Positions 44,554 to 54,943 of a DNA stretch of 64,000 nucleotides are shown here, piece by piece. A model generated the notes under the pieces. The model was not told the DNA's origin. It was given only the letters and a program-made list of their open reading frames with translations, and did no database searches. Each line of letters opens with the position of its first letter. Positions within the stretch are counted from its first letter, which is position 1. The stretch spans positions 579,151 through 643,150 of the forward strand of contig KL647298.1 in the NCBI GenBank assembly GCA_000727475.1, written 5' to 3'. Origin of the DNA: Sarcocystis neurona (taxonomy: Eukaryota > Apicomplexa > Conoidasida > Eucoccidiorida > Sarcocystidae). Both the position numbers and the translations under genes were made by a program.

Positions 44554-45798
44554 GGTCCCCTGTACAACACGTCCAGCGTGCCCGTCGAACTCTTTCTTCC
44601 TCCGGCGAGAAGCAGCTACCGCAGCCGCCGTGAGAGCAGCGACAGCTCCTGGAAAAGCAGCAGCCGGAGTAGCCTTTGTAGAAGAAGCGGCGCGCGCTGT
44701 AGAAGAAGCCGCAGCACTCGTGGAAACACGTGCAGCTGTAGACGGTGCGCAGGAAGCAGTTTGAACCTCAGCAGCCAAAGCAGCAGAGGCGACAAGGAGG
44801 AACATAACGACGGTGAAGAAGAGGAAGGAAAGGCAGAAGAGGCTGGAAAGTCACCGAGCAGCAGAAGAAAGCGAAGGAAGAAAAGTGACAGTTGCGTCGA
44901 TGACAACAGGGGGACGGCAGGGAACAGCATCGCAGAGGCAAAACGAGTTGAAGAACTCTGCTGTTTCAACAGCAACGGCAGCAATGGCAGAGCAACCGAC
45001 GCAAGGGACTGCAGCAGTTTTCGGGATGCCGGAAGACGCTGCAGCAGCGGCGACAGGACGGCTACGAACCGAGCCTCCTGCAGCAGTCACGCGGGAAGAG
45101 CTGCAGAAACAAGCAGCAGCGCAGCACTTGTATCGTCGAGCAGCAGCAGTCGTTCCTCTGAGTACTGCGTCAGTACGCGCAAACTTTTCTGCAGACGCAA
45201 GGACAGCCCGGGCCCAGACGCCAGCCGCACAGCTCGGCATGGGCTGAGATATTTAGTCGACAGAGATTCGCAGTGCAGCCGCAGCTGCGGCAGAGAGGAA
45301 GAAAAGCTGGTACAGCAGGAGCGGCAGATCGGGCGTCGCAGTAGCAACAGTCCTTTCAAAAGGCGAATGGATGGCAGCGTTGCTGTGGGAACTGAGAAAG
45401 GTGACGGAGAAGCACGCGAAGCCGGCATCTGCCGCAGCGACTGGGGGAGCAGCAGCACCAGCAATAGCAGTCCTCGCAGCAGCGACTATGCCAACAGCAG
45501 CAGCACCTGCAGCAGCGGCAGCGGGAGCAGCGACAACAGGAGTAGCAGCAGTACCAGTGGCAGGAGCAGCAGCAATAGCAACACGAAGGCGTATGATGGG
45601 TGTCGGGACCTCAGAGAGAGGCGCGAAATCTCAAGGAGAAACAGAAGAATACTCGCGGCAGCCTATCCGTTATTCTGCAGGGAAAATGGGCTAGAAGCCA
45701 TTGTGGATCCAGGAGATATGTTGTACATCCCACATGGCTGGTGGCACTTCGTCGTCGCGGAAACTGCCTCCGTTTCCCTTTCTCACTGGTTCCTGTAA
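44554..45798 (+). CDS. JMJD5: JMJD5-like JmjC oxygenase, 3' exon
   Basis: The terminal exon, 414 codons plus a TAA/TGA-class stop at 45796-45798. It opens with GPLYNTSSVPVE, matching the LLHNTSQVDVE-type block that follows the iron site in JMJD5. It closes with YPLFCRENGLEAIVDPGDML, then YIPHGWWHFVVAE and SLSHWFL, the canonical JmjC C-terminus; the distal iron-binding His is the codon at 45745-45747. Between these blocks, which are adjacent in ordinary JMJD5, lies a Ser/Arg/Asn-rich insertion of about 340 codons in the same frame with no stop. Either it is translated as a loop or a further intron hides in it. Phase 0 at 44554 agrees with the upstream exon. All three iron ligands are present, so the enzyme looks intact. 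Confidence 0.85.
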   Translation, partial: GPLYNTSSVPVELFLPPARSSYRSRRESSDSSWKSSSRSSLCRRSGARCRRSRSTRGNTCSCRRCAGSSLNLSSQSSRGDKEEHNDGEEEEGKAEEAGKSPSSRRKRRKKSDSCVDDNRGTAGNSIAEAKRVEELCCFNSNGSNGRATDARDCSSFRDAGRRCSSGDRTATNRASCSSHAGRAAETSSSAALVSSSSSSRSSEYCVSTRKLFCRRKDSPGPDASRTARHGLRYLVDRDSQCSRSCGREEEKLVQQERQIGRRSSNSPFKRRMDGSVAVGTEKGDGEAREAGICRSDWGSSSTSNSSPRSSDYANSSSTCSSGSGSSDNRSSSSTSGRSSSNSNTKAYDGCRDLRERREISRRNRRILAAAYPLFCRENGLEAIVDPGDMLYIPHGWWHFVVAETASVSLSHWFL

Positions 45799-46430
45799 TG
45801 TGACCTCTCCCAACTTTTACATATATATATATATGTAAACGTGTATACGCGTGGATTCTTTCGTGTAGCTAGGTGTGTATAGTAGACCGGGGTACTAAGT
45901 GTTGATATGGGCGTACATATCTGTATACAGAATTATATGTATATATCAGTATTTAGAACCCCATCGACGTACACATATTCGTGCACGCCCCTCCCACACA
46001 GGAGCTCTCTGGCAGCCACAAGACAAATCACTCTTTCTCTCTAATATATATATATATATATGTATAGACATGCGTACGTATTGTATACGTAGAAAGACGC
46101 GCATGTATGTATGTATGTATGAATATATGTATACGTACAGACACGCGTACGTATGTCAGGAGATAGAAAGACGGGTATGTATATACGTATATGTATTTGT
46201 CCACATACATGCACACCTGCCTTTTTCCTGATGGTTGAGGAGACTAAGACGCGTGTGTGTGTGTGTATATCTGCGTTCGTACGCACCCGCGTGCTCCGAG
46301 TATAAGCACACTATTGCACACAAATACGCATGTGTGTACGCATTTCTACTGACGTGGCTACGAACCTCACAGCCGGAGCTAGTTTCTGGTCCGTGTACAT
46401 ACGTCTACACATATATAGAATATATATATA
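45799..46430. other. Intergenic TA-rich DNA
   Basis: TA and TACGTA tracts (45818-45840, 46045-46060) and a TATG run near 46105-46125. Nothing gene-like. Confidence 0.6.
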
Positions 46431-46439
46431 TACGTATAT

Positions 46440-46850
46440 ATGTATAAATGGATCTACTTTCACGTAGACTCACCTGTGTGGCTGCCTTCCTGATGAATGT
46501 GTCTATATATATATAGTCTCCCAGGGAACACACGTATTGCTGGTTCCTGATGAATGTGCGAATGTTGATATTATATATATATATGTATATGTATATACAC
46601 AATCCCATATACACGCGCGCTTGAAGGTGGTTTTCTGATCAATGTGCAAATATATATATATATATATATGTATACTCCCGTGTACACGCACACACGCACA
46701 CTTATAGCTACTCTCCTGATGTGGACACAAACATATAGATATATATATATATATATATGTGTACACTCCCGTGTACACACACACACACACACATACACAC
46801 TTATAGCTACTCTCCTGATGAGTGCGCAAAAGCATAGATATATACATATA
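46440..46850. repeat. CTGATGAATGTG-(TA)n minisatellite family
   Basis: Five to six units share CCTGATGAATGTG or CTGATCAATGTGCAAA, a (TA)n spacer, then CTCCCGTGTACACRCACAC and ACTTATAGCTACTCT. The last two full units (near 46670 and 46760) are the best conserved. Minus-strand frames across it give repeated HQESSYKC-like peptides, which simply reflect the repeat. Confidence 0.75.
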
Positions 46851-47279
46851 TATATTTGCATCCGTACCCTACCACATATACATATATATATATATACTTA
46901 TACCGGCACTCACACGCGACAGGTCTGCAGGTGTGTACACACCAGCGCGTGTGTGCCTCCAGGCCAAGGCACAAGACACGGCTTCTTTCGAACATCTCAG
47001 CAAATGCATGCATCACTGCGTCTGCATGCACAGGTCCACACTGTTCTCTGCGACACGGACACGTCTGCCTCCGTTCAGAACCTCTTCTTTGTCTCATATC
47101 TTTTCCCCTCTTCTCCAGCGACGTAGGAGGAGGTTTGATGCTTCCGCCGCACCCCTTGCCAGCAACATGCTGTCAGGGGTATACACTGGCCATAGGGATG
47201 CATTTACGTATTTGTGTATAGATACGTATACACAGCAGACGTACGTGCGTGCGAACAAGCAAACGAGTACTGGTATTGA

Positions 47280-47560
47280 TACGAATACTAACGCTGGTAG
47301 TAGTAGTAGTAGCAGTAGTAGTAGTGGGTGCTGCGGCAATACGAACGACAGTAGTAGTGCTGGCAGCAGTAGCAATAGTAGCAGTAGTAGTTGTTGTTGC
47401 AAGAGTAGTGTTAGTAATAGGACTGATAGCACCGGTAGTACGTGTAGGAGTCGGAGGAGCTGCAGTAGCGGTAGCAATCTTAGTAGTTGCAGTACTACTA
47501 TTACTACTAGTATCAGGCATTGTAACAGTGGTTGCCTGTACACTGGCGGCAAGTACACCG
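47280..47560. repeat. Degenerate AGT/GTA trinucleotide tract
   Basis: GTAGTAGTAGTAGTAGCAGTAGTAGTAG near 47298-47326 degenerates into mixed AGT/AGC/GGT triplets up to about 47520. It encodes a Val/Ala-rich hydrophobic frame on one reading and Ser on another. It is a different triplet from the CAG class that dominates the window. Confidence 0.75.
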
Positions 47561-47564
47561 GTCC

Positions 47565-48224
47565 CTAGTAATCAAATTGTTAATAATGGTAGAATTGTTG
47601 GCACTGCCTGAGACAGATTGTGTGAAGTGTGTACATATCATCACATATATGGTAGGTAGATACTGATACTTGTACGTGTGGGACACGTCTATGCATAGAC
47701 AGACGGATACCTATGTGCATATTTGTGAATGTCTTGGAGAATATTTGCGGTCGTGAGCGGCTGGCTTTCACGAACGGCTAGACGCCATGCGAGATAGATG
47801 TCCACTCGTGCTTGTGTAGAAGACGCTTAGACGTGTAATATGTGTACATAGAGAGAGAGGAGGCTTCAAGCATTGATACATTGCTTTCCGCCATAGACAT
47901 TCCAGCAGCATAGACGATACCGCTGCCCACATGGAAGTTTCCACTTCTACAGTCGATAATACAGTAAACAGTCATGTGAAGTGGAGCCACAAGGCGTAAA
48001 TATCTATATCCATGTGGCAGCAATACACTCTGGGGTCCCGCAAGTGTAACGGAATCCATAGAGAGATCGTCTCTCCTCACGCTGGATATTACATATACTT
48101 TTTCACATCACGGCAGCAACAGCAGCAGCACCAGCCTGCTCCTGGACAAAAGCAGCAGCCACTGCTGCATATAAACATACACATCGCTGTATCTATACAC
48201 GAACATGGACATACATCTCTGTAG
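47565..48224. other. Flank and presumed upstream intron of a small gene
   Basis: Low-repeat DNA. The minus frame 47778-48080 (PHGYRYLRLVAPLHMTVYCI) and a plus frame near 47930-48000 (MEVSTSTVDNTVNSHVKW) both look protein-like, so the strand is ambiguous. A short CAG run at 48115-48135 precedes the acceptor at 48224. Confidence 0.3.
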
Positions 48225-48354
48225 ATTATCAAAAAGAGATACAGGATGCGGAACGGACGACATTGAGTCGCGTCGAGGTAATACTAGCCCAGGCAGCTTT
48301 AACTACTGTCAGACTTTCAGACGAGGAGATAACCGTTGTCAAACGTGGAAACAT
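48225..48354 (+). CDS. Unknown protein, internal exon
   Basis: After an acceptor (TCTCTGTAG at 48224) the exon reads YQKEIQDAERTTLSRVEVIL, then AQAALTTVRLSDEEITVVKR and GN, and ends at a GTGGGT donor (48355) in phase 2. The composition is that of a helical, folded protein with no repeats. It joins in phase to the exon at 48531. No family was recognised. Upstream exons are not identified. Confidence 0.5.
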
Positions 48355-48530
48355 GTGGGTGTACGTGTGCGGATAAGCGTAAGCACACATAGAAACGCTA
48401 ATGTATTTGGTAATCAGTGTGTAGGTAGATATGGGTAAAGCCACCTACATATGTATACGCATATGTTTTTACAATTTTCTATGCATGTATATATATGTAT
48501 ACACACACGTACGCGTATTTTTTTAAACAG

Positions 48531-48645
48531 CAAACAGTATCCATGCGGAATCCCCAGAAATGCAGTAGAACCTACTGAGAGGTCAGACACCGTATCGACC
48601 TTCTTTCTGAATATGCAACCTACGCAATCAGTAGAGCCGGAATAG
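48531..48645 (+). CDS. Unknown protein, terminal exon
   Basis: It begins after a TTTTTTTAAACAG acceptor with a pyrimidine tract. One base completes the split codon, then KQYPCGIPRNAVEPTERSDT, VSTFFLNMQPTQSVEPE and a TAG stop at 48643-48645. Phase agrees with the exon ending at 48354, giving a 176-base intron, short for this window. The function is unknown. Confidence 0.5.
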
Positions 48646-48863
48646 TTGTTATTGCATCGTCCATATTTCCGTGAACATACATACAAATAGATATTCATAC
48701 CGATACACACCGACCGGATGATGTTATATGTATACATATACACATATGTACGTATCGCCTACAGATGTATACGGATTCACTCACTCCGTTTATGTGCATT
48801 AAAGGGTCACGTATACGCATATTTATAAAACGTAGTTGTTGAGGTCGGCTCCACATATGTAAG

Positions 48864-48939
48864 ACGATACTACACAAGAAAACGACAGCAGGCAGGAGTT
48901 TGAAATACCTCAACAGGAGAAATTTGAACTGCCTCCATG
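48864..48939 (+). CDS. Candidate small exon, unknown gene
   Basis: Between a GTAAG acceptor-like end (48863) and a GTGACT donor (48940) the frame reads DDTTQENDSRQEFEIPQQEK, then FELPPW. This acidic, protein-like sequence lies just beyond the stop of the gene ending at 48645, so it would belong to another gene. The continuation is not established; an open frame ending near 49675 (LQQPFQYVTLCDTNAGSHVT) is a possible later exon. Confidence 0.3.
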
Positions 48940-49960
48940 GTGACTTACACACAGGTGCACGAATACATCCATGTATGGGCAAAGAGTACACGCTTGTGTA
49001 TAAGTATACTTTTACGTCGAAAAAGACGACCATTTCAATACGTGCGTGTGTGTGTGTGGGTGGGTGTATGTGTACAACCACGCCGAGTGTGCGCAGATTT
49101 ATGTGCGTGCAGATCTCGGAATTCGGTAACACATTCACATACATATATATATCATTGTCTATCTTGAACTGTTGCCCTACTGCTTTTCATGTGTGGCACG
49201 CCATCAGTTTTACACCTGCTGATTTTCTATATCTATATACACGGCCTACGTTGGAGAATTTCTCCCGAGGTAAAAAGTACACACGTCAGAAATTGGACTG
49301 CTCACCACGTACTCGAACATATTCTCGGCTGAATGTACAATCCAGAGCACATGTACATATAAATGTGTGAACGTATACACAGGAGACTATGTTTGTATAG
49401 ACGAATCTGTGTGTCTATGTACGCAGCGCCGAACTCCACGGGTCACACCTGTAGCCGAACATTCCGTATCGTCCCTCGCCATTCACCAGCAGGTCCGTTG
49501 TAGACCACGCCTGCAACAACCATTTCAGTACGTGACGCTCTGCGACACTAATGCCGGATCGCACGTCACGCAGCCGGTGTGCCTCTCAACAGAAACGTTC
49601 AGCGTTATGTACAGACACGTGAGGTGGCCTTTTTTTGACGATGCTGCAGCCGTTTGCAGCTGCCCTACTTCGTAGCTACCTCTGTGCGTCCTCGTGCTAT
49701 TAGCCATGCGCAGATAGCTGCGCAATGTAGTCAAGACCCGAAGTTTTTGTCTTGTTGATTCAATCGCTGCTGCTTCCTCTCACTGCTTGCGTCGTCGCAG
49801 AAGTCTTTTCCTATCGCTGTTTCTGCCTGTTGTGCCTCTCATGAAATGCCAGTTGTCATGCGGGGGCTCTGCTGGTACTGCTAAAGCTGCCGCTGGCGCT
49901 GCTGCTGATGGAGTCTGAGGATGTTCCCGGCAGCTGGGCTCATCTAAGTTCTGTGTGCTA

Positions 49961-50294
49961 TGCCTTCGTCACTAGTAGAGTGTGCCAGTGGTTTTGCGTC
50001 TGGTAAACAGAGCCTGCTGCTGCTGCTCGAGATGGAGAATTCTTCTGATGTTGCTGATGTAGCTGGTGCTGAGGCGGCTGCTGAGGCTGATACAGCACCC
50101 TGCTCTCGCTGCTGCATCTGCTGCTGAGGCTACTGCTGAGGCTCACGCAGTGTCACGGTATGGCTGCTGCACCTTTTACTGCGCCCCGGTGCGCAGTGTC
50201 ATTTGCGCAAATCTGCGCCTTCATGCGTCCATATCCTCCAACACTTCCGTATCTGGTAAAGCTCTTGAAAGGAAGATACAGTGGGTATGAGTAG
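49961..50294 (+). CDS. Two candidate small ORFs, unknown
   Basis: An ATG at 49961 opens 55 codons starting MPSSLVECASGFASGKQSLL and becoming Ala/Glu/Asp-rich. A second ATG at 50160 opens 44 codons (MAAAPFTAPRCAVSFAQICA, then FMRPYPPTLPYLVKLLKGRY) ending with a stop at 50292-50294. Both have better composition than neighbouring frames. They could be exons of one gene or separate small proteins. No family was recognised. Confidence 0.25.
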
Positions 50295-50656
50295 GTAGCT
50301 TCCTACCTTGTACACTGCTGTTACAGTGTAGACACGTAGGAAGACGAAGATTGTTGCATAGGTTCCTCACTGGGGACTAAAGAAAGATCGTTCGGTCGTT
50401 GTCCTCATGCTGCTGCCGGCTATGGGGCCTCCTCTTCGGTGCTCTGACAACCCTTACTTGTGCTGCTGCTGGTTTTGTCTGTACCGCTGCTGCCCTTACG
50501 ATGATGCTGGGGGGCTGCTCTAGGACTGCGTCTCAATTAGGATTCCCCAGCGGCCGCTCTTACCGCTCATGTTACATCAGCTGTCGTCCCCCTGTGGTTC
50601 CCCCCGCCACTGCGACTACACTACATTCAGTCTCGCTGTTGCAACGGCCACAGTCG

Positions 50657-50839
50657 TCACTGTTCCTCACGCACACGCCCCCCCCCATCTAAAGTTACAG
50701 AACCATCGCGACGCCGTGTGTGATAGATATGCAGAGTGTCTGCTTTTCCACGTAAAGAAGAGGACACCTGGCTGCGCTTGCCCTTCCTGATCACGCTGTC
50801 GTACTTCGACAATTGCGTTGTTTCTGGTGCATCAACCAT
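50657..50839 (-). CDS. Candidate small basic ORF or first exon
   Basis: An ATG at 50837-50839 opens 60 codons beginning MVDAPETTQLSKYDSVIRKG and continuing hydrophilic to a stop. A GTGTCC just after the codons for KGKRSQ could be a donor. No family was recognised. Confidence 0.25.
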   Translation of the reverse strand: MVDAPETTQLSKYDSVIRKGKRSQVSSSLRGKADTLHIYHTRRRDGSVTLDGGGRVREEQ

Positions 50840-50883
50840 CTAAATTATACCAGTGCTGCTCCACACTGTGACCCTGAGTTCAT

Positions 50884-51004
50884 GTTTCTCGCTCGCTGCT
50901 GCTGACCTCTGCCTCTACGCTGGGAACACACATCCAGCTGAAGTTTTTGCTGAATTTCTATCCGTTATCGTTCGGCCACTCGCGTTAGAGGCCGAGTTGC
51001 TGTG
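50884..51004 (+). CDS. Candidate exon, unknown
   Basis: The plus frame reads AADLCLYAGNTHPAEVFAEF, then LSVIVRPLALEAELL, and reaches a GTATGC donor at 51005. It is non-repetitive and helical in character. It may be part of the same gene as the exon near 51325-51506, but no phase-consistent join was found. Confidence 0.35.
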
Positions 51005-51324
51005 GTATGCATGAGTGTGATTTGTGGCCCGCTCTCCTCATCTGCTTTTGTTGTCTTCCGCTATCGCGCCGCTCTTGTTGGTTTTTCCGCCTTCACCATC
51101 TTTACCTTCTCCTTCTGCACCGTCGAACTGCTTCGGCAACTTCGCCCATTCTATCTTTCGAGTGCACCCCTATGGAGATTGTAGCTACTTCCGTTGTGCC
51201 CTCCAGGCTGCAGAAGCAAAAGCAGAAATTAGCACGGGTGTCGGAGGTGGAAGTCCTTGTCAACAGGACTCAAAATCCTGGTTGGTGAGTGCACATAAAA
51301 CAGATGCGCACGCACACTCTGAAG

Positions 51325-51506
51325 AGTTTACATTCGGAGCTTCCAGTGCCTGGGGCCTTACCCCGTCGAAAGGAGCAAATTGCGCGCGCGGTTTCACTGG
51401 GTGAAAATCTTCAACAGCATCAGCAGCAGAAGCACGGGCAGCAGCACGCAAATCGACTGAAACCGCTATCGGCAGCAGTCACAAGTGCAACCAGAGTTGC
51501 AGCGTA
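51325..51506 (+). CDS. Candidate exon, unknown
   Basis: The plus frame reads LHSELPVPGALPRRKEQIAR, then AVSLGENLQQHQQQKHGQQH and ANRLKPLSAAVTSATRVA, ending at a consensus GTAAGA donor (51507). An upstream stretch, QKQKLARVSEVEVLVNRTQN, with a GTGAGT donor near 51286 may be the preceding exon, but the intron would be only about 40 bases. No family was recognised. Confidence 0.35.
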
Positions 51507-51911
51507 AGAAGGTGTTGCATTCTGCACTTTCCCTTGGTATTTTGTATCACCATGAAAGCGGCACCCGGTGGTTTCTTCCCTTTCGTCAATGCGCCGTCGT
51601 AGGACAGAGACAGCAACAGCGTACGTCAGGATTCCAGACGTTGCTGCTACGCCTCAGCAGCACAAGGAGAACCTCTTTTTTCCCCAGCACTACAGGCGGC
51701 AACAGATGCGGCATCCCCACCGGCAGCAACATGCGAGGTAGCATCGGCAGCAGAAAAGTGGGTTGCAACAGCACCCGCAACGATATAGTCTTCGATCGTA
51801 ACAAGTCCAAAGCTACGCCCGTAAGCGCGTCCATTTGCCACGCCGTGTAACACTGCTAGGATGCAAGATGGCAGACTGGAAACGTGGAGGTTTTGCGTGA
51901 GTTCACGCTCT

Positions 51912-52081
51912 CCAGCTTGCATATGTTGTGTCCCTCGGAATACCTCGATTCGCCAAATCCACGTGGTGAAGAATTTTTGCATGAAGGAATTTTGTCCCAG
52001 CTTGCAGATGTTGTGTCCCTCGGAATACCTCGCTTCGCTAAATCCATGTGCTAAGGATTTTTGCATGAGAGAATTTTGTCC
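51912..52081. repeat. 85-bp tandem duplication
   Basis: Two copies (51912-51996 and 51997-52081) of a unit containing CAGCTTGCAKATGTTGTGTC and CCTCGGAATACCTCG. The copies differ at only about ten positions, so the duplication is fairly recent. It is open in several frames but not clearly coding. Confidence 0.85.
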
Positions 52082-52089
52082 TGTATCCT

Positions 52090-53580
52090 CTTTCGAAGAG
52101 AAAGGAGCTGGGATCTCTTGCAGACACGGTCTGTCTGCTTTGCCTCAGTAGAATGAAGACACCCAGCACGCTTTCCTGCTGCTGCTGCAAGGACCGTCTG
52201 TGTATCTTCCTCAAATATAGAGAAAGTACACACTAGAGACAGAGAAGCTTTTGCTCTTACTCATGTGCGTTATCCAGAAGCCCCTCTAGAGTCCGCATAC
52301 ACCTGCGTACTGGCGCTTACATCACTTCGTGCACGAGGGCCCCACCACACGTTACAGGGACGTAAGCGCTGAATCAGCTGCTGCTGCTTCTATTGATATA
52401 TAGCTGTCTTTTCCAGTGCGACAACTGGCACGACCCCGTGGAAGTCAGAAGAAGCAATGCGTCACGTAAGTGAATTATCGAGGGCAGCTGTAAAGAGGAT
52501 AGCTACTAGAGACCTGCAGCAGCAGATCTCACAGCGCCACTGCTGGGGCGGACGTTGCTCTGAGGTGCGTTTCCTTTATTGCAGTCGAGCAACACCGTAG
52601 TATCACTTCTTTGTCTCTGTGCGGTATTCGAAACTACGTCGCTACCCCACAGATGCATGCAAGTGGATGTCTACGCAAACTAGAGAGATTCTGCTCGTCT
52701 GTGCACCAGCGAAAGAATATTCGTGTGGAGAGATGAATGAGAGGCACAGCAGTTGCGAGGACGATGCACACAGTTGCAACAGGTGGACGAACGACTGGCA
52801 GAGAAAGTTAGGGCTCCTATTACACTGCATTCGAATAACTGAAAGAGAAAGTTACGACTCTTATTACACTGCAGCTGGTATACTCTGCTTGAATTGCTTC
52901 TAGTGATTGCGCTTCTGGTTAGATCATCACATTCAGACCACTGCTGTGTTTGCAGAGATGATGGTCGGAACAACTCTGATTCAGTCGTAGGCCACGCATA
53001 CATTGTTACTTTTTGTAAATATATATGCATACCAGAATTTGTACTCTTTTCGCTTGCGCGAACCACATTGTTCTGCCCGCTGCACCTCTCTGCAACAAGA
53101 CACGTCCAGGAACACAGACGTACGCGGGCACGCAGACGTGCGCGTGTGTGCGTATATACCGGTGCATACATGATGTAATTTTGGTATGACATGTACGCAT
53201 GGATCTCCTCTTGTCTACGCACTGTATGCCACATGTAAAACTGTACATATATATATATAGTTTCATGCACTACATTCTGTCTGCCTACGTCTATATGTGT
53301 ATATATGCAGTACTTTCGGCCTGTCTAAAAGTATATATAGATATATACGTACACATGCGCTTGCACAGGTAAACGCAAGCGGATGGACGCAATTGGTACG
53401 ACTTGACCTGTGTGTGTTTGCGTGTGTCAGCGGTTAGCAACCGCAAACGGCAGAAACAGCAGCCGAGTACCAACACCTTAAAAGAAGAGGCAGGCAGAGA
53501 CGCGCAGTCAGTATACGGAGCAGAAGCAGCACAAAGCAGGTGACGGTAGGCCGGAGCAAGTGCGGCGTGGTGAACAGCAG
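52090..53580. other. Intergenic stretch, nothing firm
   Basis: Low-repeat sequence to about 53000, then TA and GTGTGT tracts (53020, 53240, 53325). A GAATAACTGAAAGAGAAAGTTACGAC-like segment near 52831 partly repeats an AGAGAAAGTTAGGGCTC segment near 52800. No gene is supported. Confidence 0.45.
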
Positions 53581-53600
53581 CAAAGGACCAGCAACAACAG

Positions 53601-53740
53601 TCACGCCGGCAGCACCACGTTAGCCACAGAAGGAGCCAAGGCAACGGCAGCAACAACAAAAAGGAAACAGGATGCCACCAGAGCCGGCACGGGGTCGAAC
53701 TTGGTGAGTCCCAGCAGCATGAGCGGACCCATGGCCGTCT
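53601..53740 (-). CDS. Terminal exon of a putative membrane protein
   Basis: On the minus strand, after a GGTGCTGCAG acceptor (about 53740), the frame reads TAMGPLMLLGLTKFDPVPAL, then VASCFLFVVAAVALAPSV, ANVVLPA and a stop at 53601-53603. The hydrophobic stretch would make one transmembrane helix. Other hydrophobic minus-strand frames upstream suggest earlier exons: QLLLATAATAVFLLKWDRCF near 54190-54240, and an ATG frame at 54723 starting MQPVLLQWSASCPCFAGGVT. The joins are not resolved. The family was not recognised. The gene would be divergent from the large plus-strand gene at 54944. Confidence 0.4.
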
Positions 53741-54943
53741 GCAGCACCACCCACTTGCAATGTGCTGCAGTCTCCTCTCTACGACTGCGTGGGTGTAGAA
53801 CGTCGGGTTTTCGAGTGTGAGTCAGCAGCACGTGTGGCAGCCGTCGAAACGGTGACGAGTAGAAGCAGCTGCGAAGGGCTGTTGTAGCTGCAGCAGGTTC
53901 TAGGCAGCTGCAAGAGATGCAGGAAGAAAAACTTCCCGCCGGTGCAGCATCACAGCAGCTGGAGCTGGCTGCCATGCGAGCGGTGAGCTGCAGCAGCAGC
54001 ACCAGACTAAAGAGGCAGCGAAAGTGAGGAGGAGGCATCAGGGGTGCTAGTATGCGCCTTCGTTGCGATACTCTGTGTAACAATATCGCGCCGGTGCAGC
54101 AGTTCACAATAGCGGCAGCAGGGCAGCCTGGTAGCATATTAAAGCAGTTGCAGCAGCATGGTCCACTGGACCGCGGAAGCAGCGGTCCCATTTAAGAAGA
54201 AAAACAGCGGTAGCAGCCGTAGCTAAAAGAAGCTGCGGCACCACACACACAGAGCAGCGGCATTCATAATCGTCGCGGCACCGCGCATGTGGATCGCGGC
54301 GAGCTGCAGCAGCAGCTTCCGTAGCAGCAGCAACAGCAGCAGCAGCTGTCTCATGACGCATGCACACACACTACTGCACCGACAACGGACGTGTGCAGAA
54401 AATACACAATAATTTCAACAGGAGCTTCCAAGTTCCTCCGCGCAGCAAAGTTCCCTTCGTTTCTTCATGAACGCGGAGCTGAAAGAGGAGGTACAGAAGT
54501 GGAGATCCTGGGCTTCTGCCGTAGCGGACGCATTCCGGCCTCCGTCAGGATGCTCACGTGGCGCTCTCCTCGTGACGGGAAGCAGCACCCGTAGCAGCAG
54601 CACAGGACCAGCAGCAGACGCTCGCGTGTCGTAGCAGCAGTCCAACAGCAGCGCAACGGCAGTAGTCACGCCGCCGGCAAAACAGGGGCAGGACGCACTC
54701 CACTGCAGCAGCACAGGCTGCATGAACCCCGCAGACGTGACACGACGCCTCTCCCCGGGAGAAACAGCAGCGGGAGAACGCGGCCTACCGGAGAAACAGC
54801 AGCCACAGCGGCTACCGTAGTCTCAGCTGCACACAGCAGAGAAAGAGGAGCAACAGCGCAAGGGGAGTCCCTTCTCTGAGCTGCTGAAGCAGAAGACAAG
54901 GAGGAGGAGAAGAGGAGGCGGAAGGCTTTTGTAGCAGCTGCAG
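53741..54943. other. Putative 5' part of membrane-protein gene and spacer
   Basis: CAG/CTG-rich DNA with minus-strand hydrophobic frames (54104-54240 and 54415-54723), which may be exons of the gene ending at 53601. The 220 bases between 54723 and 54944 would be a shared divergent promoter if both starts are right; no core promoter motif is evident. Confidence 0.3.

Noticed and set aside
51096..51260. A HPYGDCSYFRC stretch as a chitin-binding or Cys-rich surface domain
   Set aside because: The Cys spacing is only loosely like a CBM14 module, and a competing frame in the same interval has better splice signals.
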